In this document: positions 8,920-17,167 of the stretch, one piece after another
Layout of the letters: each line of letters opens with the position of its first letter
Numbering within the stretch: the stretch's first letter is position 1
Origin: Blautia sp. Marseille-P3087
Lineage (GTDB): Bacteria > Bacillota > Clostridia > Lachnospirales > Lachnospiraceae
Reading direction: 5' to 3'
Length of the DNA stretch: 64,000 bases
Assembly: GCF_900120195.1 (NCBI RefSeq)
Contig: NZ_LT635539.1
Location: forward strand, 564,830 to 628,829
Made by a program: the position numbers and the translations under genes
Notes under the pieces: model-generated
What the model was told of the DNA's origin: nothing
What the model saw: the letters and a program-made list of their open reading frames with translations, nothing else
Database searches by the model: none

Positions 8920-10398
8920 TTAGTCACGTTTAAAAATATCACGAGTATATACTTTATCCTTCACATCATCGAGGCAGGAATCATATCTGTTTGCAATAAT
9001 TGCCTGACTCTTCTTTTTGAATTTCTTAAGATCATTTACCACAACTGAACCAAAGAATGTTTCACCATTTTCCAGAGTCGGTTCATAGATGATAACAGTA
9101 GCTCCCTTAGCTTTGATTCGTTTCATAACCCCCTGAATAGAGGATTGTCTGAAGTTATCTGAATTGGATTTCATAGTTAAGCGGTATACACCGATAACAC
9201 ATTCTTTCTCCTGATCCGGAGTAAAATCACCTCTATTATAATAGTCATAATATCCTGCCATATTTAATACCTGATCAGCAATAAAATCCTTTCTGGTTCT
9301 ATTACTTTCTACAATAGCAGAGATCATATTCTGTGGCACATCATTGAAATTGGCCAGAAGCTGCTTCGTATCCTTTGGCAGACAATATCCACCATATCCA
9401 AAGCTTGGATTATTATAATGAGAGCCAATACGTGGATCCAGACATACACCATTAATGATTTCCTGCGTATTTAACCCTTTTGATTCCGCATATGTGTCAA
9501 GCTCATTAAAATAAGATACTCGAAGCGCAAGGTATGTATTTGCAAAAAGTTTAACTGCCTCAGCTTCTGTAAAGCCCATAAATAATGTATCGATATTTTT
9601 TTTGATTGCTCCCTGCTGAAGAAGTTTTGCAAAAATTTCTGCTCTTTCTCTGGACTCTTCATCACATGACACAATAATTCTTGATGGATACAGATTATCA
9701 TAAAGCGCCTTTGATTCGCGAAGGAATTCAGGACTGAAAATAATATTTTTAGTGTTATATTTCTTCCTGACAGACTCTGTATATCCAACAGGAATCGTTG
9801 ATTTAATAATCATAGTAGCGTTCGGATTAACTTTTAAAGCTAACTCGATAACTGCTTCTACTGCAGAACAATCGAAAAAGTTTTTCTTACTGTCATAATT
9901 GGTCGGAGCTGCTATAACAATGAAATCCGCATTCTTATAAGCTGTTTCACCATCAAGCGTTGCTGTCAGATCAAGTGTCTTTTCTGCCAGATACTTTTCA
10001 ATATATTCATCCTGAATAGGTGATTTTCGGTTATTTATAAGATTCACCTTATCCGGAATAATATCAACTGCCATTACATGGTTGTGCTGAGACAGAAGCG
10101 TCGCAATGGATAATCCCACATAACCGGTACCGGCAACAGCAATATTATACTTTTTATCAATAACTGACTTTTGCAAATCCGCTTTATCATCTTCAAACAA
10201 ATCAACAACTTCAAAATTAAGTACTTCACCGATAGCCTGAAGTTGATCGATAGAAGGAGTATAATCACAGCTTTCCAGGCGGCTGATCATGCCTCTGTTA
10301 ATTCCGGTAGCTTCTGCAAGCTGAACCTGAGTCATTTTTAATTCTTTTCTTTTGCTGATTATAGTATCAGCCATTTTGGTCATAGATAATTTTTTCAT
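8920..10398 (-). CDS. HTH-type regulator fused to UDP-glucose 6-dehydrogenase
   Basis: The 492-residue protein joins an XRE-type helix-turn-helix (about residues 12-68, core [20 protein letters not shown]) to a full nucleotide-sugar dehydrogenase (about 83-492). The dehydrogenase has a NAD-binding GTGYVG at 90-95, SPEFLRES at about 222-229, and the catalytic Cys in [14 protein letters not shown] at about 339. It should oxidise UDP-glucose to UDP-glucuronate in two steps. The start at 10396-10398 follows TTGGAGGGCAGCT; an ATG 39 bases upstream has no ribosome-binding site and lies in a palindrome. Its promoter region carries a 19-base palindrome that the HTH domain may bind, suggesting self-regulation. 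It probably heads an operon with the glycosyltransferase at 7925-8866. A single polypeptide is clear from the unbroken frame. Confidence 0.9.
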   Translation of the reverse strand: MKKLSMTKMADTIISKRKELKMTQVQLAEATGINRGMISRLESCDYTPSIDQLQAIGEVLNFEVVDLFEDDKADLQKSVIDKKYNIAVAGTGYVGLSIATLLSQHNHVMAVDIIPDKVNLINNRKSPIQDEYIEKYLAEKTLDLTATLDGETAYKNADFIVIAAPTNYDSKKNFFDCSAVEAVIELALKVNPNATMIIKSTIPVGYTESVRKKYNTKNIIFSPEFLRESKALYDNLYPSRIIVSCDEESRERAEIFAKLLQQGAIKKNIDTLFMGFTEAEAVKLFANTYLALRVSYFNELDTYAESKGLNTQEIINGVCLDPRIGSHYNNPSFGYGGYCLPKDTKQLLANFNDVPQNMISAIVESNRTRKDFIADQVLNMAGYYDYYNRGDFTPDQEKECVIGVYRLTMKSNSDNFRQSSIQGVMKRIKAKGATVIIYEPTLENGETFFGSVVVNDLKKFKKKSQAIIANRYDSCLDDVKDKVYTRDIFKRD

Positions 10399-10423
10399 AG
10401 CTGCCCTCCAAATGATATTATTT

Positions 10424-10442
10424 ATAACATTTTCCATGTTAT
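10424..10442. promoter_or_regulatory. Palindromic putative operator of the HTH-dehydrogenase gene
   Basis: ATAACAT and ATGTTAT, perfect 7-base arms around TTTCC, lie about 25-45 bases before the chosen start codon and just downstream of the promoter. The 11-base half GAAAATGTTAT of this site recurs exactly at 10541-10551. An XRE-type domain encoded by the adjacent gene is the obvious candidate binder; this is inference. Confidence 0.55.
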
Positions 10443-10470
10443 ATAATAGTTATTTATCTAAATTAATATA

Positions 10471-10499
10471 ATAATAACAAGTATAAATGACAATGTCAA
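10471..10499 (-). promoter_or_regulatory. Promoter of the HTH-dehydrogenase gene
   Basis: Minus-strand TTGACA (10494-10499), 17-base spacer, TATTAT (10471-10476). The -35 box sits inside a small palindrome, TGACA-T-TGTCA, and the 19-base palindrome lies about 30 bases downstream, so binding there could block initiation or clearance. Confidence 0.75.
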
Positions 10500-10680
10500 T
10501 CGCAAAAACATTTGGTCTGTAAATATTCAATATTTCATACGAAAATGTTATTTCAAATTACAAATATAAAAATATCAGGATTGCCACAAAATTAATTGTC
10601 TGTGTGAATCGTAGAATGGTTATCAGAACAGCCCGGGATAAAAGATGATGAATGAAAGTATCTGAAAAACTAGAAATTTA

Positions 10681-10721
10681 TAAAAATAAAAAATAACTTG
10701 TATTCAGTGTAGGAATACAAG
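10681..10721 (-). terminator. Terminator after the GGGtGRT gene
   Basis: On the minus strand perfect 9-base arms CTTGTATTC and GAATACAAG (10697-10721) with a 7-base loop are followed by a long T-rich run. The stem is A+T rich, but position and tail fit a terminator for the operon 10819-12555. Confidence 0.6.
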
Positions 10722-10749
10722 TGTAGAAGTAATGTACTAATAATGTACT

Positions 10750-10780
10750 AGCGGCTTACTTTCGAAAGATTTCAGCCGCT
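10750..10780 (-). terminator. G+C-rich hairpin just past the GGGtGRT gene
   Basis: Arms AGCGGCT (10750-10756) and AGCCGCT (10774-10780) enclose a CTTTCGAAAG self-complementary core, giving an almost fully paired structure 39 bases after the stop codon. It lacks a T run on the minus strand, so it may be an mRNA 3'-end stabiliser or part of a double terminator with the hairpin at 10697-10721. Confidence 0.45.
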
Positions 10781-10818
10781 TTGTACATCTGTTTAAACCC
10801 TTGATTTTACTGGATTAT

Positions 10819-11829
10819 TTAGAACTTGCCTGCATCTGCAGCTTCCTGTACCGCTACTGCAACAGCAACAGTCATACCAACCATCGGGTTGTTACCTGCG
10901 CCGATAAGACCCATCATCTCTACATGAGCCGGTACGGAAGAAGATCCTGCGAACTGAGCGTCAGAATGCATACGTCCAAGAGTATCTGTCATACCGTAGG
11001 AAGCAGGACCTGCTGCCATGTTGTCCGGGTGAAGTGTACGTCCTGTACCACCACCTGATGCAACAGAGAAGTATTTCTTGCCTTTTTCGTTACATTCTTT
11101 CTTGTATGTACCTGCAACCGGATGCTGGAAACGTGTCGGGTTTGTGGAGTTACCTGTGATAGAAACGTCAACGCCTTCTTTCCACATGATAGCAACACCT
11201 TCCGGAACGCTGTTTGCGCCGTAGCAGTTAACTTTTGCACGAAGTCCTTCAGAGTAGGATTTACGGAATACTTCTTTAACTTCGTTCTTGTACGGATCAT
11301 ACTCTGTCTCTACATATGTAAAGCCGTTGATACGGGAGATGATCTGTGCAGCGTCTTTTCCAAGACCGTTCAGGATAACACGAAGAGGTTTTTTACGAAC
11401 TTTGTTTGCTTTTTCTGCGATACCGATAGCACCCTCAGCAGCTGCGAAAGACTCATGTCCTGCAAGGAAGCAGAAGCAGTCTGTCTCTTCTTCAAGAAGC
11501 ATTTTACCAAGGTTACCATGTCCAAGACCTACTTTACGTGTATCAGCAACGGATCCAGGAATACAGAATGCCTGAAGACCTTCACCGATAGCTGCTGCAG
11601 CATCAGCTGCTCTTCTGCAGTCTTTTTTGATTGCGATAGCTGCACCTACGATGTATGCCCAGCAAGCGTTCTCAAAACAGATCGGCTGAATGCCTTTGAT
11701 CTGGTTGTATACGTCAAGACCTGCATCTTTAGTGATTTTTTCTGCTTCTTCGATAGAAGCGATTCCATAGCTGTTTAAAACTGAATTGATTTTGTCAATT
11801 CGTCTCTCATATGATTCAAATAAAGCCAT
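10819..11829 (-). CDS. GGGtGRT protein
   Basis: A 336-residue member of the family named after its GGGtGRT motif, here GGGTGRT at about residues 259-265. The family is conserved in Clostridia and some archaea, with no established function that I know of. The protein has several Gly-rich stretches (GHGNLGKML near 103, IGAGNNPMVG near 309), conserved Cys residues around 51-57 and near 140, and no signal peptide or clear membrane segment, so it is likely a cytoplasmic protein, perhaps nucleotide-binding. It lies 33 bases after a U-type Fe-S scaffold-like gene, the usual partner. Fe-S cluster or sulfur handling is inferred from that pairing only. Confidence 0.85.
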   Translation of the reverse strand: MALFESYERRIDKINSVLNSYGIASIEEAEKITKDAGLDVYNQIKGIQPICFENACWAYIVGAAIAIKKDCRRAADAAAAIGEGLQAFCIPGSVADTRKVGLGHGNLGKMLLEEETDCFCFLAGHESFAAAEGAIGIAEKANKVRKKPLRVILNGLGKDAAQIISRINGFTYVETEYDPYKNEVKEVFRKSYSEGLRAKVNCYGANSVPEGVAIMWKEGVDVSITGNSTNPTRFQHPVAGTYKKECNEKGKKYFSVASGGGTGRTLHPDNMAAGPASYGMTDTLGRMHSDAQFAGSSSVPAHVEMMGLIGAGNNPMVGMTVAVAVAVQEAADAGKF

Positions 11830-11862
11830 TTACTTATCCTCCTGAAATTATAATCGGTATAA

Positions 11863-12555
11863 TTATTCTTTACGTGGGTCGATGATCTTAACAGCATCTG
11901 CAACACGGCCATACTGACCTTTTGCTTTTTCCCATGCAGTGTTCGGATCGTCACCTTTTTTGATGAAATCAGTCATTTTGCCAAGGCTTACGAACTGATA
12001 ACCGATAATTTCATTATCTTCGTCAAGAGCGATACCTGTAACATAGCCTTCTGCCATTTCCAGATAACGAGGACCTTTTTTGAGTGTTCCGTACATTGTA
12101 CCAACCTGAGAACGAAGTCCTTTACCAAGGTCTTCAAGTCCTGCACCTACTGCAAGTCCGTCTTCAGAAAAAGCAGACTGAGAACGTCCATAAACAATCT
12201 GAAGGAACAGTTCTCTCATCGCTGTATTGATAGCATCACAAACAAGGTCTGTATTCAGAGCTTCCATAACAGTAAGTCCCGGAAGAATCTCAGAAGCCAT
12301 TGCTGCGGAATGAGTCATACCTGAACATCCGATTGTCTCAACCAGTGCTTCCTGGATGATACCTTCTTTTACGTTCAGGGACAGCTTACAAGCACCCTGC
12401 TGAGGAGCACACCAGCCTACACCATGTGTGAAACCGGAAATGTCCTTTACTTCCTTAGCCTGAACCCATTTTGCTTCTTCCGGAATCGGAGCAGCTCCGT
12501 GATGCACACCCTGTGCAACTGGGCACATTTCTTCTACTTCGCGTGAATAAATCAT
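11863..12555 (-). CDS. Iron-sulfur cluster assembly scaffold-like protein (NifU N-terminal/IscU type)
   Basis: A 230-residue protein whose middle resembles the U-type Fe-S scaffold fold: ETIGCSGMTHSAAMASEILPG at about 73-93 takes the place of the GCGAAIASSS segment of IscU/NifU. Candidate ligand Cys residues are at about 11, 49, 56 and 77. It is longer than IscU (about 130 residues), with extra N- and C-terminal parts. The ATG at 12553-12555 follows AAAGGAG; an upstream in-frame ATG has no such site. It is the first gene of a two-gene operon with GGGtGRT. No iscS-like desulfurase is nearby, so whether it builds clusters for general use or for its partner is open. Confidence 0.78.
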   Translation of the reverse strand: MIYSREVEEMCPVAQGVHHGAAPIPEEAKWVQAKEVKDISGFTHGVGWCAPQQGACKLSLNVKEGIIQEALVETIGCSGMTHSAAMASEILPGLTVMEALNTDLVCDAINTAMRELFLQIVYGRSQSAFSEDGLAVGAGLEDLGKGLRSQVGTMYGTLKKGPRYLEMAEGYVTGIALDEDNEIIGYQFVSLGKMTDFIKKGDDPNTAWEKAKGQYGRVADAVKIIDPRKE

Positions 12556-12764
12556 GTTAAAACTCCTTTCAAGTATAGATTTACTTATAATGTTGTTAAA
12601 AAGATAGACTACTAACAACCTGACAGTATTTTCTCACAAAGTCCTACTGTTAGTCCAGTCAAACTTAAATCAAAAATGCGAAGATTTGACATTATTATAC
12701 ACATAATTGCTGTTGTGACGTCTTTATGGTAAAATCAAAGAAAAAAGTCAAAGGAGCTTTAACG

Positions 12765-13508
12765 ATGTCCAGCAAACTTCCACCCAGCATTTTTCCGGCA
12801 CGTTTTCAGATCTTAAGCGGCAGTATGCTCAAAGTGATCGCATGTATCGCCATGCTGATCGACCATACCGGTGCTATTGTCCTCAGCCAATATCAGCCAG
12901 CTCTCACAAATCTATTTTATATTAATGGAAGGGGTATCTCCGCATACCGCATTGTACGCGATATCGGACGTTGCGCCTTTCCAATCTTTTGTTTCCTTAT
13001 TGTAGAAGGTTTCCTGCATACACATGACCGCCGGAAATACGGCAGAAATCTCCTGTTGTTCGCACTGATTTCCGAAATTCCGTGGAACTATATGTTTGCC
13101 AACTCCTGGCATTATACTGATAAACAAAATGTATTTTTTACACTCTTTCTCGGATATCTGGCATTCTGTGCGCTGGAATATTTCTGGGAAACACCATGGA
13201 TGCAGCTTGCCTCTCTTCTGGCACTGCTTGGCATCTCTATCGTACTCCATGCAGATTACGGCTGGCGTGGTTTTATCTTTCTTGTCCTGATGTATCTTCT
13301 CCGAAACGAAAAGGTCTCTCAGGCAATCGTCGGAAGCTGCTGGCTCAGCTATGAATGGAAGGCCTGTTTCGCGTTTATTTCTATTAACATGTATAATGGA
13401 AAACGCGGCTTTATCCATGGAAAAGCCGCGAAATATTTCTTCTATTTATTTTATCCTTTACATATCACGATTCTCGTGATCATAAGGAACCTGTATTTTC
13501 TTTCTTAA
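12765..13508 (+). CDS. TraX family membrane protein
   Basis: The 247-residue multi-spanning protein has the TraX start IACIAMLIDHTGAIVL at about residues 25-40 and RDIGRCAFPIFCFLIVEGFLHT near 72-95, typical of the TraX family. F-plasmid TraX acetylates pilin; chromosomal Firmicute members are of unknown role and may acylate a surface glycan. About seven to eight hydrophobic segments are seen. The ATG at 12765 follows AAAGGAG at nine bases, so the upstream in-frame ATG at 12726 is unlikely. No other conjugation gene is near, and it stands alone on the plus strand. Confidence 0.82.
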   Translation: MSSKLPPSIFPARFQILSGSMLKVIACIAMLIDHTGAIVLSQYQPALTNLFYINGRGISAYRIVRDIGRCAFPIFCFLIVEGFLHTHDRRKYGRNLLLFALISEIPWNYMFANSWHYTDKQNVFFTLFLGYLAFCALEYFWETPWMQLASLLALLGISIVLHADYGWRGFIFLVLMYLLRNEKVSQAIVGSCWLSYEWKACFAFISINMYNGKRGFIHGKAAKYFFYLFYPLHITILVIIRNLYFLS

Positions 13509-13524
13509 AGCAGATTCAATCTGT

Positions 13525-14193
13525 TTAATTTTTCTTAACAATCTCGGCTGCGTTTTTGTAGATACTGTCTGCCGGAATGCAGCCTCTTACCGGTGAAAGC
13601 GGATAAATATTGCTGTTTCTGCCGATCACAGTTCCCGGATTCAGTACAGAACCACAGCCGACCTCTACATGGTCACCCAGCATTGCACCGAATTTCTTAA
13701 GACCTGTCTCAATTTTTTCTTCTCCGTCTTTGACAACAACCAGTTTCTTGTCAGACTTCACATTTGAGCAGATAGAACCTGCACCCATATGAGATTTATA
13801 GCCAAGAACAGCATCACCGACATAATTGTAATGCGGAACCTGTACTTTATTAAAGAGTACGGCATTTTTAAGTTCTGTGGAATTTCCTACAACAGCTCCC
13901 TCTCCTACGATTGCATTTCCACGGATAAATGCACAGTGACGTACTTCTGCGTCTTTTCCGATGATCGCCGGTCCATGAATATAAGCAGTCGGTGCAACGG
14001 TTGCTGATCTTGCGATCCAGATATTGCCCTCACGGCACTCATACTCAGACGGGCTGAGTGTCGGACCAAGTTTCATGATAAATTCTCCGATCTCCGGAAG
14101 CACTTCCCACGGGTATGTTTTTCCTTCGAATAATTCTGCAGCAATTGTTTCATTCAGATCCAGAAGATTTGAAATTGTAAAATCTTTTAACAT
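13525..14193 (-). CDS. Left-handed beta-helix (hexapeptide repeat) protein
   Basis: The 222-residue protein is mostly hexapeptide repeats (IARSATVAPTAYIHGPAIIG and on to VIGRNSNIYPLSPV), forming a left-handed beta-helix like the C-terminal half of GlmU. Such proteins are often labelled UDP-N-acetylglucosamine pyrophosphorylase, but there is no nucleotidyltransferase domain here. An acyltransferase or sugar-nucleotide binding role is more likely; the substrate is unknown. It begins two bases after the topB stop codon, with GAGGAGG in the end of topB, and is the last gene of the fnt-topB operon. Confidence 0.75.
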   Translation of the reverse strand: MLKDFTISNLLDLNETIAAELFEGKTYPWEVLPEIGEFIMKLGPTLSPSEYECREGNIWIARSATVAPTAYIHGPAIIGKDAEVRHCAFIRGNAIVGEGAVVGNSTELKNAVLFNKVQVPHYNYVGDAVLGYKSHMGAGSICSNVKSDKKLVVVKDGEEKIETGLKKFGAMLGDHVEVGCGSVLNPGTVIGRNSNIYPLSPVRGCIPADSIYKNAAEIVKKN

Positions 14194-14195
14194 AA

Positions 14196-16238
14196 TTATG
14201 CTTTTCCTCCTCGTTTCGCAGTTGTCGGTTTCTTTGTATAATTGGCTGCCGCAGCATCAAAAAACTGCCGCAATGCATATTGATAATTGCTCTGCTCTAC
14301 CTGATTAGTACGCACCCTGACAAAATGTTCCAGCTTCTCCATATATTCCTGCGGAGTAATACTTCCCTCAGCAACATAAGTCAGCCCCTTTTCCCAGCTT
14401 GCCGTCAGCTCCGGATTCAGAAGGGAACGTATTGAACAGTTTACCACATCAAAGATCATCTCTCCCAGAAGTGTAGGTGTGATCACCTGTGTCTTTTTAT
14501 TGAGAGACAGATATTTAATAGAAACAAGTTTCTTAAGGATTTCCGCTCTTGTCGCACTGGTACCGATTCCGCTTCCTTTGATCTGCGCCCTCAGTTCTTC
14601 ATCCTCAATCAGCTGTCCGGCATTTTCCATCGCAAGGATCATAGATCCGGAATTGTAACGTTTCGGTGGTGAAGTCTCGCCTTCTTTGATATTCAGCGCA
14701 TCTACCGTCAGTATATCATTCTTTTTGAGTGCCTGCAATGCATTCAGCAGCTGTGAATCACATGACACATCTTCATCCTCATTTTTCTCTGCATCTTTCT
14801 CCGCCAGAGATTTCTTCGCAAAAGAATTGGTCGCATATTTCAGATAGCCTTCTTCCTGCAGCACCTTAAAACTGGAAAAAAATTTCTCACCCTGCATCTC
14901 CGTAGTCAGACTGACTTTCTGATAAACTGCCGGCGGACAAAATACACACAGAAAACGACGCACGATCGTCTCGTAAACTCTCTGTGACGTCAGAGAAAGT
15001 CCGTTCAGCGCGTTCAGCCCCTGTCCGGTCGGTATGATTGCATAGTGGTCTGTAATCTGTTTGTCATTGACATATCTGGTCTTTGCTATTGACTTATATG
15101 AACCCATCTGTAGAATTTCTTCGGCAGCGTTATCAATAGCCGGATAGCGGCGCAGACCGGAGATATTTTTGTAGATTTCTTTTGCTACTGCGCTCGATAA
15201 TACTCGCGCATCGGTTCGTGGATAGGTAACAAGTTTCTTTTCATACAGTTCCTGCGTGATCCGAAGTGTCTCATCCGGGCTGATCTTAAAAAGTTTGGAA
15301 CATACATTCTGAAGCTCCGCCAGATTGAATAAAAGCGGCGGATTTTTATTTTCTTTTTTGCGCTCGACCTTTTCGACACGACAGCTCAATGGATGCTGTG
15401 CCTGAAGCATACCAATCAGTTCTTCAGCATGCTTCTTTTCTTTAAATCCGTTTTCTTTGTACAGGTACGGAGACTGAAAATATCTGCTGCCGTCTACGGC
15501 TCTCCACTCTCCTTCAAAACGCTCTCCCTCCAGCACAATACTGGAAAGTACACGGTAAAACGGAGTCTTCACAAAAGATCGGATTTCCCGTTCTCTTCGC
15601 ACGACCATGCCAAGTACACAGGTCATTACCCTGCCGACGGAAATTGCCTGATGCTTACTGTTCAGATAATTGGAAACACTGTTCCCATAACGAAGCGTCA
15701 GTACTCTGGAAAAATTAATTCCCATCAGATAGTCTTCTTTTGCACGAAGATACGCAGAATCTGCCAGATTATCATAGGCCGAAAGTTCTTTTGCCTCGCG
15801 GATACCACGCAGGATTTCTTCTTCTGTCTGGGAATCGATCCAGACACGCCGCTGATCCTTATCTTTTACGCCTGCCATCTGAGCCACAAGGCGGTAGATA
15901 TACTCTCCTTCGCGCCCAGAGTCGGTACACACGTAGATTGTCTCTACATCCGGACGGTTCAGAAGCCCCTTAACAATGTTAAACTGTTTCTGAACTCCCG
16001 GAATCACTTCATATTTAAATTCACGCGGCAAAAAAGGCAGGGTATCTAAACTCCACCTTTTGTACTTGATATCATATTTCTCAGGATAGCTCATAGTGAC
16101 CAGATGCCCTACGCACCAGGTCACTACGGAATCTTCTGATTCCAGATAGCCATCCCTTCTCTGTCCATTAATTTTTAACGCCTTAGCAAATTCCTGAGCA
16201 ACACTTGGTTTCTCAGCTATGTATAAGGATTTACCCAT
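14196..16238 (-). CDS. topB: DNA topoisomerase III
   Basis: Type IA topoisomerase that passes single strands and resolves recombination or replication intermediates. The 680-residue protein has the TOPRIM start LYIAEKPSVAQEFAKAL at about 5-21, the acidic TDSGREGEY motif near 95, and the catalytic Tyr in LVTYPRTDARVL near 330. It ends in a short basic tail without zinc fingers, as usual for Firmicute TopB. The ATG at 16236-16238 lies one base past the stop codon of the channel gene, so the two are coupled; a GTG 15 bases upstream is an alternative start. Confidence 0.93.
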   Translation of the reverse strand: MGKSLYIAEKPSVAQEFAKALKINGQRRDGYLESEDSVVTWCVGHLVTMSYPEKYDIKYKRWSLDTLPFLPREFKYEVIPGVQKQFNIVKGLLNRPDVETIYVCTDSGREGEYIYRLVAQMAGVKDKDQRRVWIDSQTEEEILRGIREAKELSAYDNLADSAYLRAKEDYLMGINFSRVLTLRYGNSVSNYLNSKHQAISVGRVMTCVLGMVVRREREIRSFVKTPFYRVLSSIVLEGERFEGEWRAVDGSRYFQSPYLYKENGFKEKKHAEELIGMLQAQHPLSCRVEKVERKKENKNPPLLFNLAELQNVCSKLFKISPDETLRITQELYEKKLVTYPRTDARVLSSAVAKEIYKNISGLRRYPAIDNAAEEILQMGSYKSIAKTRYVNDKQITDHYAIIPTGQGLNALNGLSLTSQRVYETIVRRFLCVFCPPAVYQKVSLTTEMQGEKFFSSFKVLQEEGYLKYATNSFAKKSLAEKDAEKNEDEDVSCDSQLLNALQALKKNDILTVDALNIKEGETSPPKRYNSGSMILAMENAGQLIEDEELRAQIKGSGIGTSATRAEILKKLVSIKYLSLNKKTQVITPTLLGEMIFDVVNCSIRSLLNPELTASWEKGLTYVAEGSITPQEYMEKLEHFVRVRTNQVEQSNYQYALRQFFDAAAANYTKKPTTAKRGGKA

Positions 16239-16239
16239 A

Positions 16240-16998
16240 TTACTTATCTGCACTCATCTTTCTGAGAGGCCATGCAAGCAACACTGCACCGCCTACCATA
16301 TTTCCTAAAGTGACGATCACCATGCTCTTGATCATTGCCCCAATGGAAAGTCCCGGTACAAGGCACGCTGCGGTAACAAAAATACCCATATTTGCCACGC
16401 AGTGCTCGAATCCGCTGACAACGAATCCGGAAATACACATAACGATCATCAAAAATTTCGCTGCTTCACTTTTCAGTTTGATGCCACAAAGAACCCCTAA
16501 ACATACAAAGAAATTACATAAAACTGCACGGAAGAACATCTGTCCTGCCGGAATTGCAAGTTTGTTTCCGATAAATCCGGCAAAATAATCTCCCGTTCCT
16601 GATGCTCCCGCCCACACAAAAATCAGGGAAAGAATCAGACATCCGACAAAATTTCCAATGTAGCTGATCAGCCATACCTTGCCGGCTTCACCCCAGCTTA
16701 CTTTTTTGTCATAAGCTCCAAATGCCATAACAAGATTGTTTCCAGTAAACAATTCACCGCCTACCAGCGAGATCAGAAGAACTGCGATTGAAAACACCAG
16801 TGCCCCGAGGAATTTCCCCCATGCCGGTTCCTCAGCACCTGAAAAAACATTTCCGACCACATTGGAAAAGATCATGGCAACTACAATAAAAAAGCCCGCC
16901 ATGATTGCCCGCACAAAATACTTGAAGAAATTGTCCTTCAATAAAGTGCTCTTTGCGATTGCCGCATTTGACAGTTTTTCTACATCCTCATGATTCAT
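16240..16998 (-). CDS. Formate/nitrite transporter family channel
   Basis: A 252-residue membrane protein of the FNT family, forming pentameric channels for formate, nitrite or hydrosulfide. Six hydrophobic segments are visible, with the family-type GGELFTGNNLVMAFG at about 98-112 and NFVGCLIL near 135. The ATG at 16996-16998 follows GGGAGG at eight bases; an upstream GTG would add 19 residues without family similarity. It is the first gene of fnt-topB-hexapeptide protein. In a fermenter a formate or hydrosulfide role is likely, but the substrate is not fixed by sequence. Confidence 0.9.
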   Translation of the reverse strand: MNHEDVEKLSNAAIAKSTLLKDNFFKYFVRAIMAGFFIVVAMIFSNVVGNVFSGAEEPAWGKFLGALVFSIAVLLISLVGGELFTGNNLVMAFGAYDKKVSWGEAGKVWLISYIGNFVGCLILSLIFVWAGASGTGDYFAGFIGNKLAIPAGQMFFRAVLCNFFVCLGVLCGIKLKSEAAKFLMIVMCISGFVVSGFEHCVANMGIFVTAACLVPGLSIGAMIKSMVIVTLGNMVGGAVLLAWPLRKMSADK

Positions 16999-17070
16999 AA
17001 AAAAGACCTCCCTTTCCCGGGAACATCGTTTCTTGTATACGTTTGTCCCCTCCACATATTGTATTCTTGA

Positions 17071-17099
17071 ATTATATCATTTTCGATAAAAATTCTCAA
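17071..17099 (-). promoter_or_regulatory. Promoter of the formate/nitrite channel operon
   Basis: Minus-strand TTGAGA (17094-17099), 17-base spacer and perfect TATAAT (17071-17076). Transcription would start near 17064, giving a leader of about 65 bases. Confidence 0.8.
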
Positions 17100-17150
17100 T
17101 ACATATAGTATGAAGTTTGATATTTTTATGACAATTTTACATTCCTTTTT

Positions 17151-17167
17151 GATAACTGTCAGTTATC
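17151..17167. repeat. Near-contiguous palindrome at the selD stop codon
   Basis: GATAACTG and CAGTTATC meet around a single T, overlapping the selD stop codon. It has no T run on the minus strand, so it is not a good terminator; it could be a protein-binding site or a weak hairpin with a 5-base loop. Confidence 0.35.

Larger units (their letters stand above)
10500..10818. other. Intergenic stretch without a gene
   Basis: No coding region with a ribosome-binding site is seen. The stretch is very A+T rich and holds the palindrome AAATATT-C-AATATTT (10521-10535), a second copy of the operator half GAAAATGTTAT (10541-10551), two tandem AATGTACTA units (10731-10739, 10742-10750) and two hairpins that lie after the GGGtGRT gene. 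The rest, about 10560-10690, shows nothing I can interpret. Confidence 0.6.

Noticed and set aside
10731-10750. Tandem AATGTACTA units as a CRISPR-like or iteron array
   Set aside because: Only two 11-base units are present, without spacers or further copies.
12765-13508. Conjugative or mobile element marked by TraX
   Set aside because: No relaxase, coupling protein, integrase or flanking repeats are seen, and the neighbours are housekeeping genes.
13508-13527. Terminator between the TraX-like gene and the hexapeptide-repeat gene
   Set aside because: CAGATT-C-AATCTG can only form a 4-bp stem with a workable loop, too weak to call.
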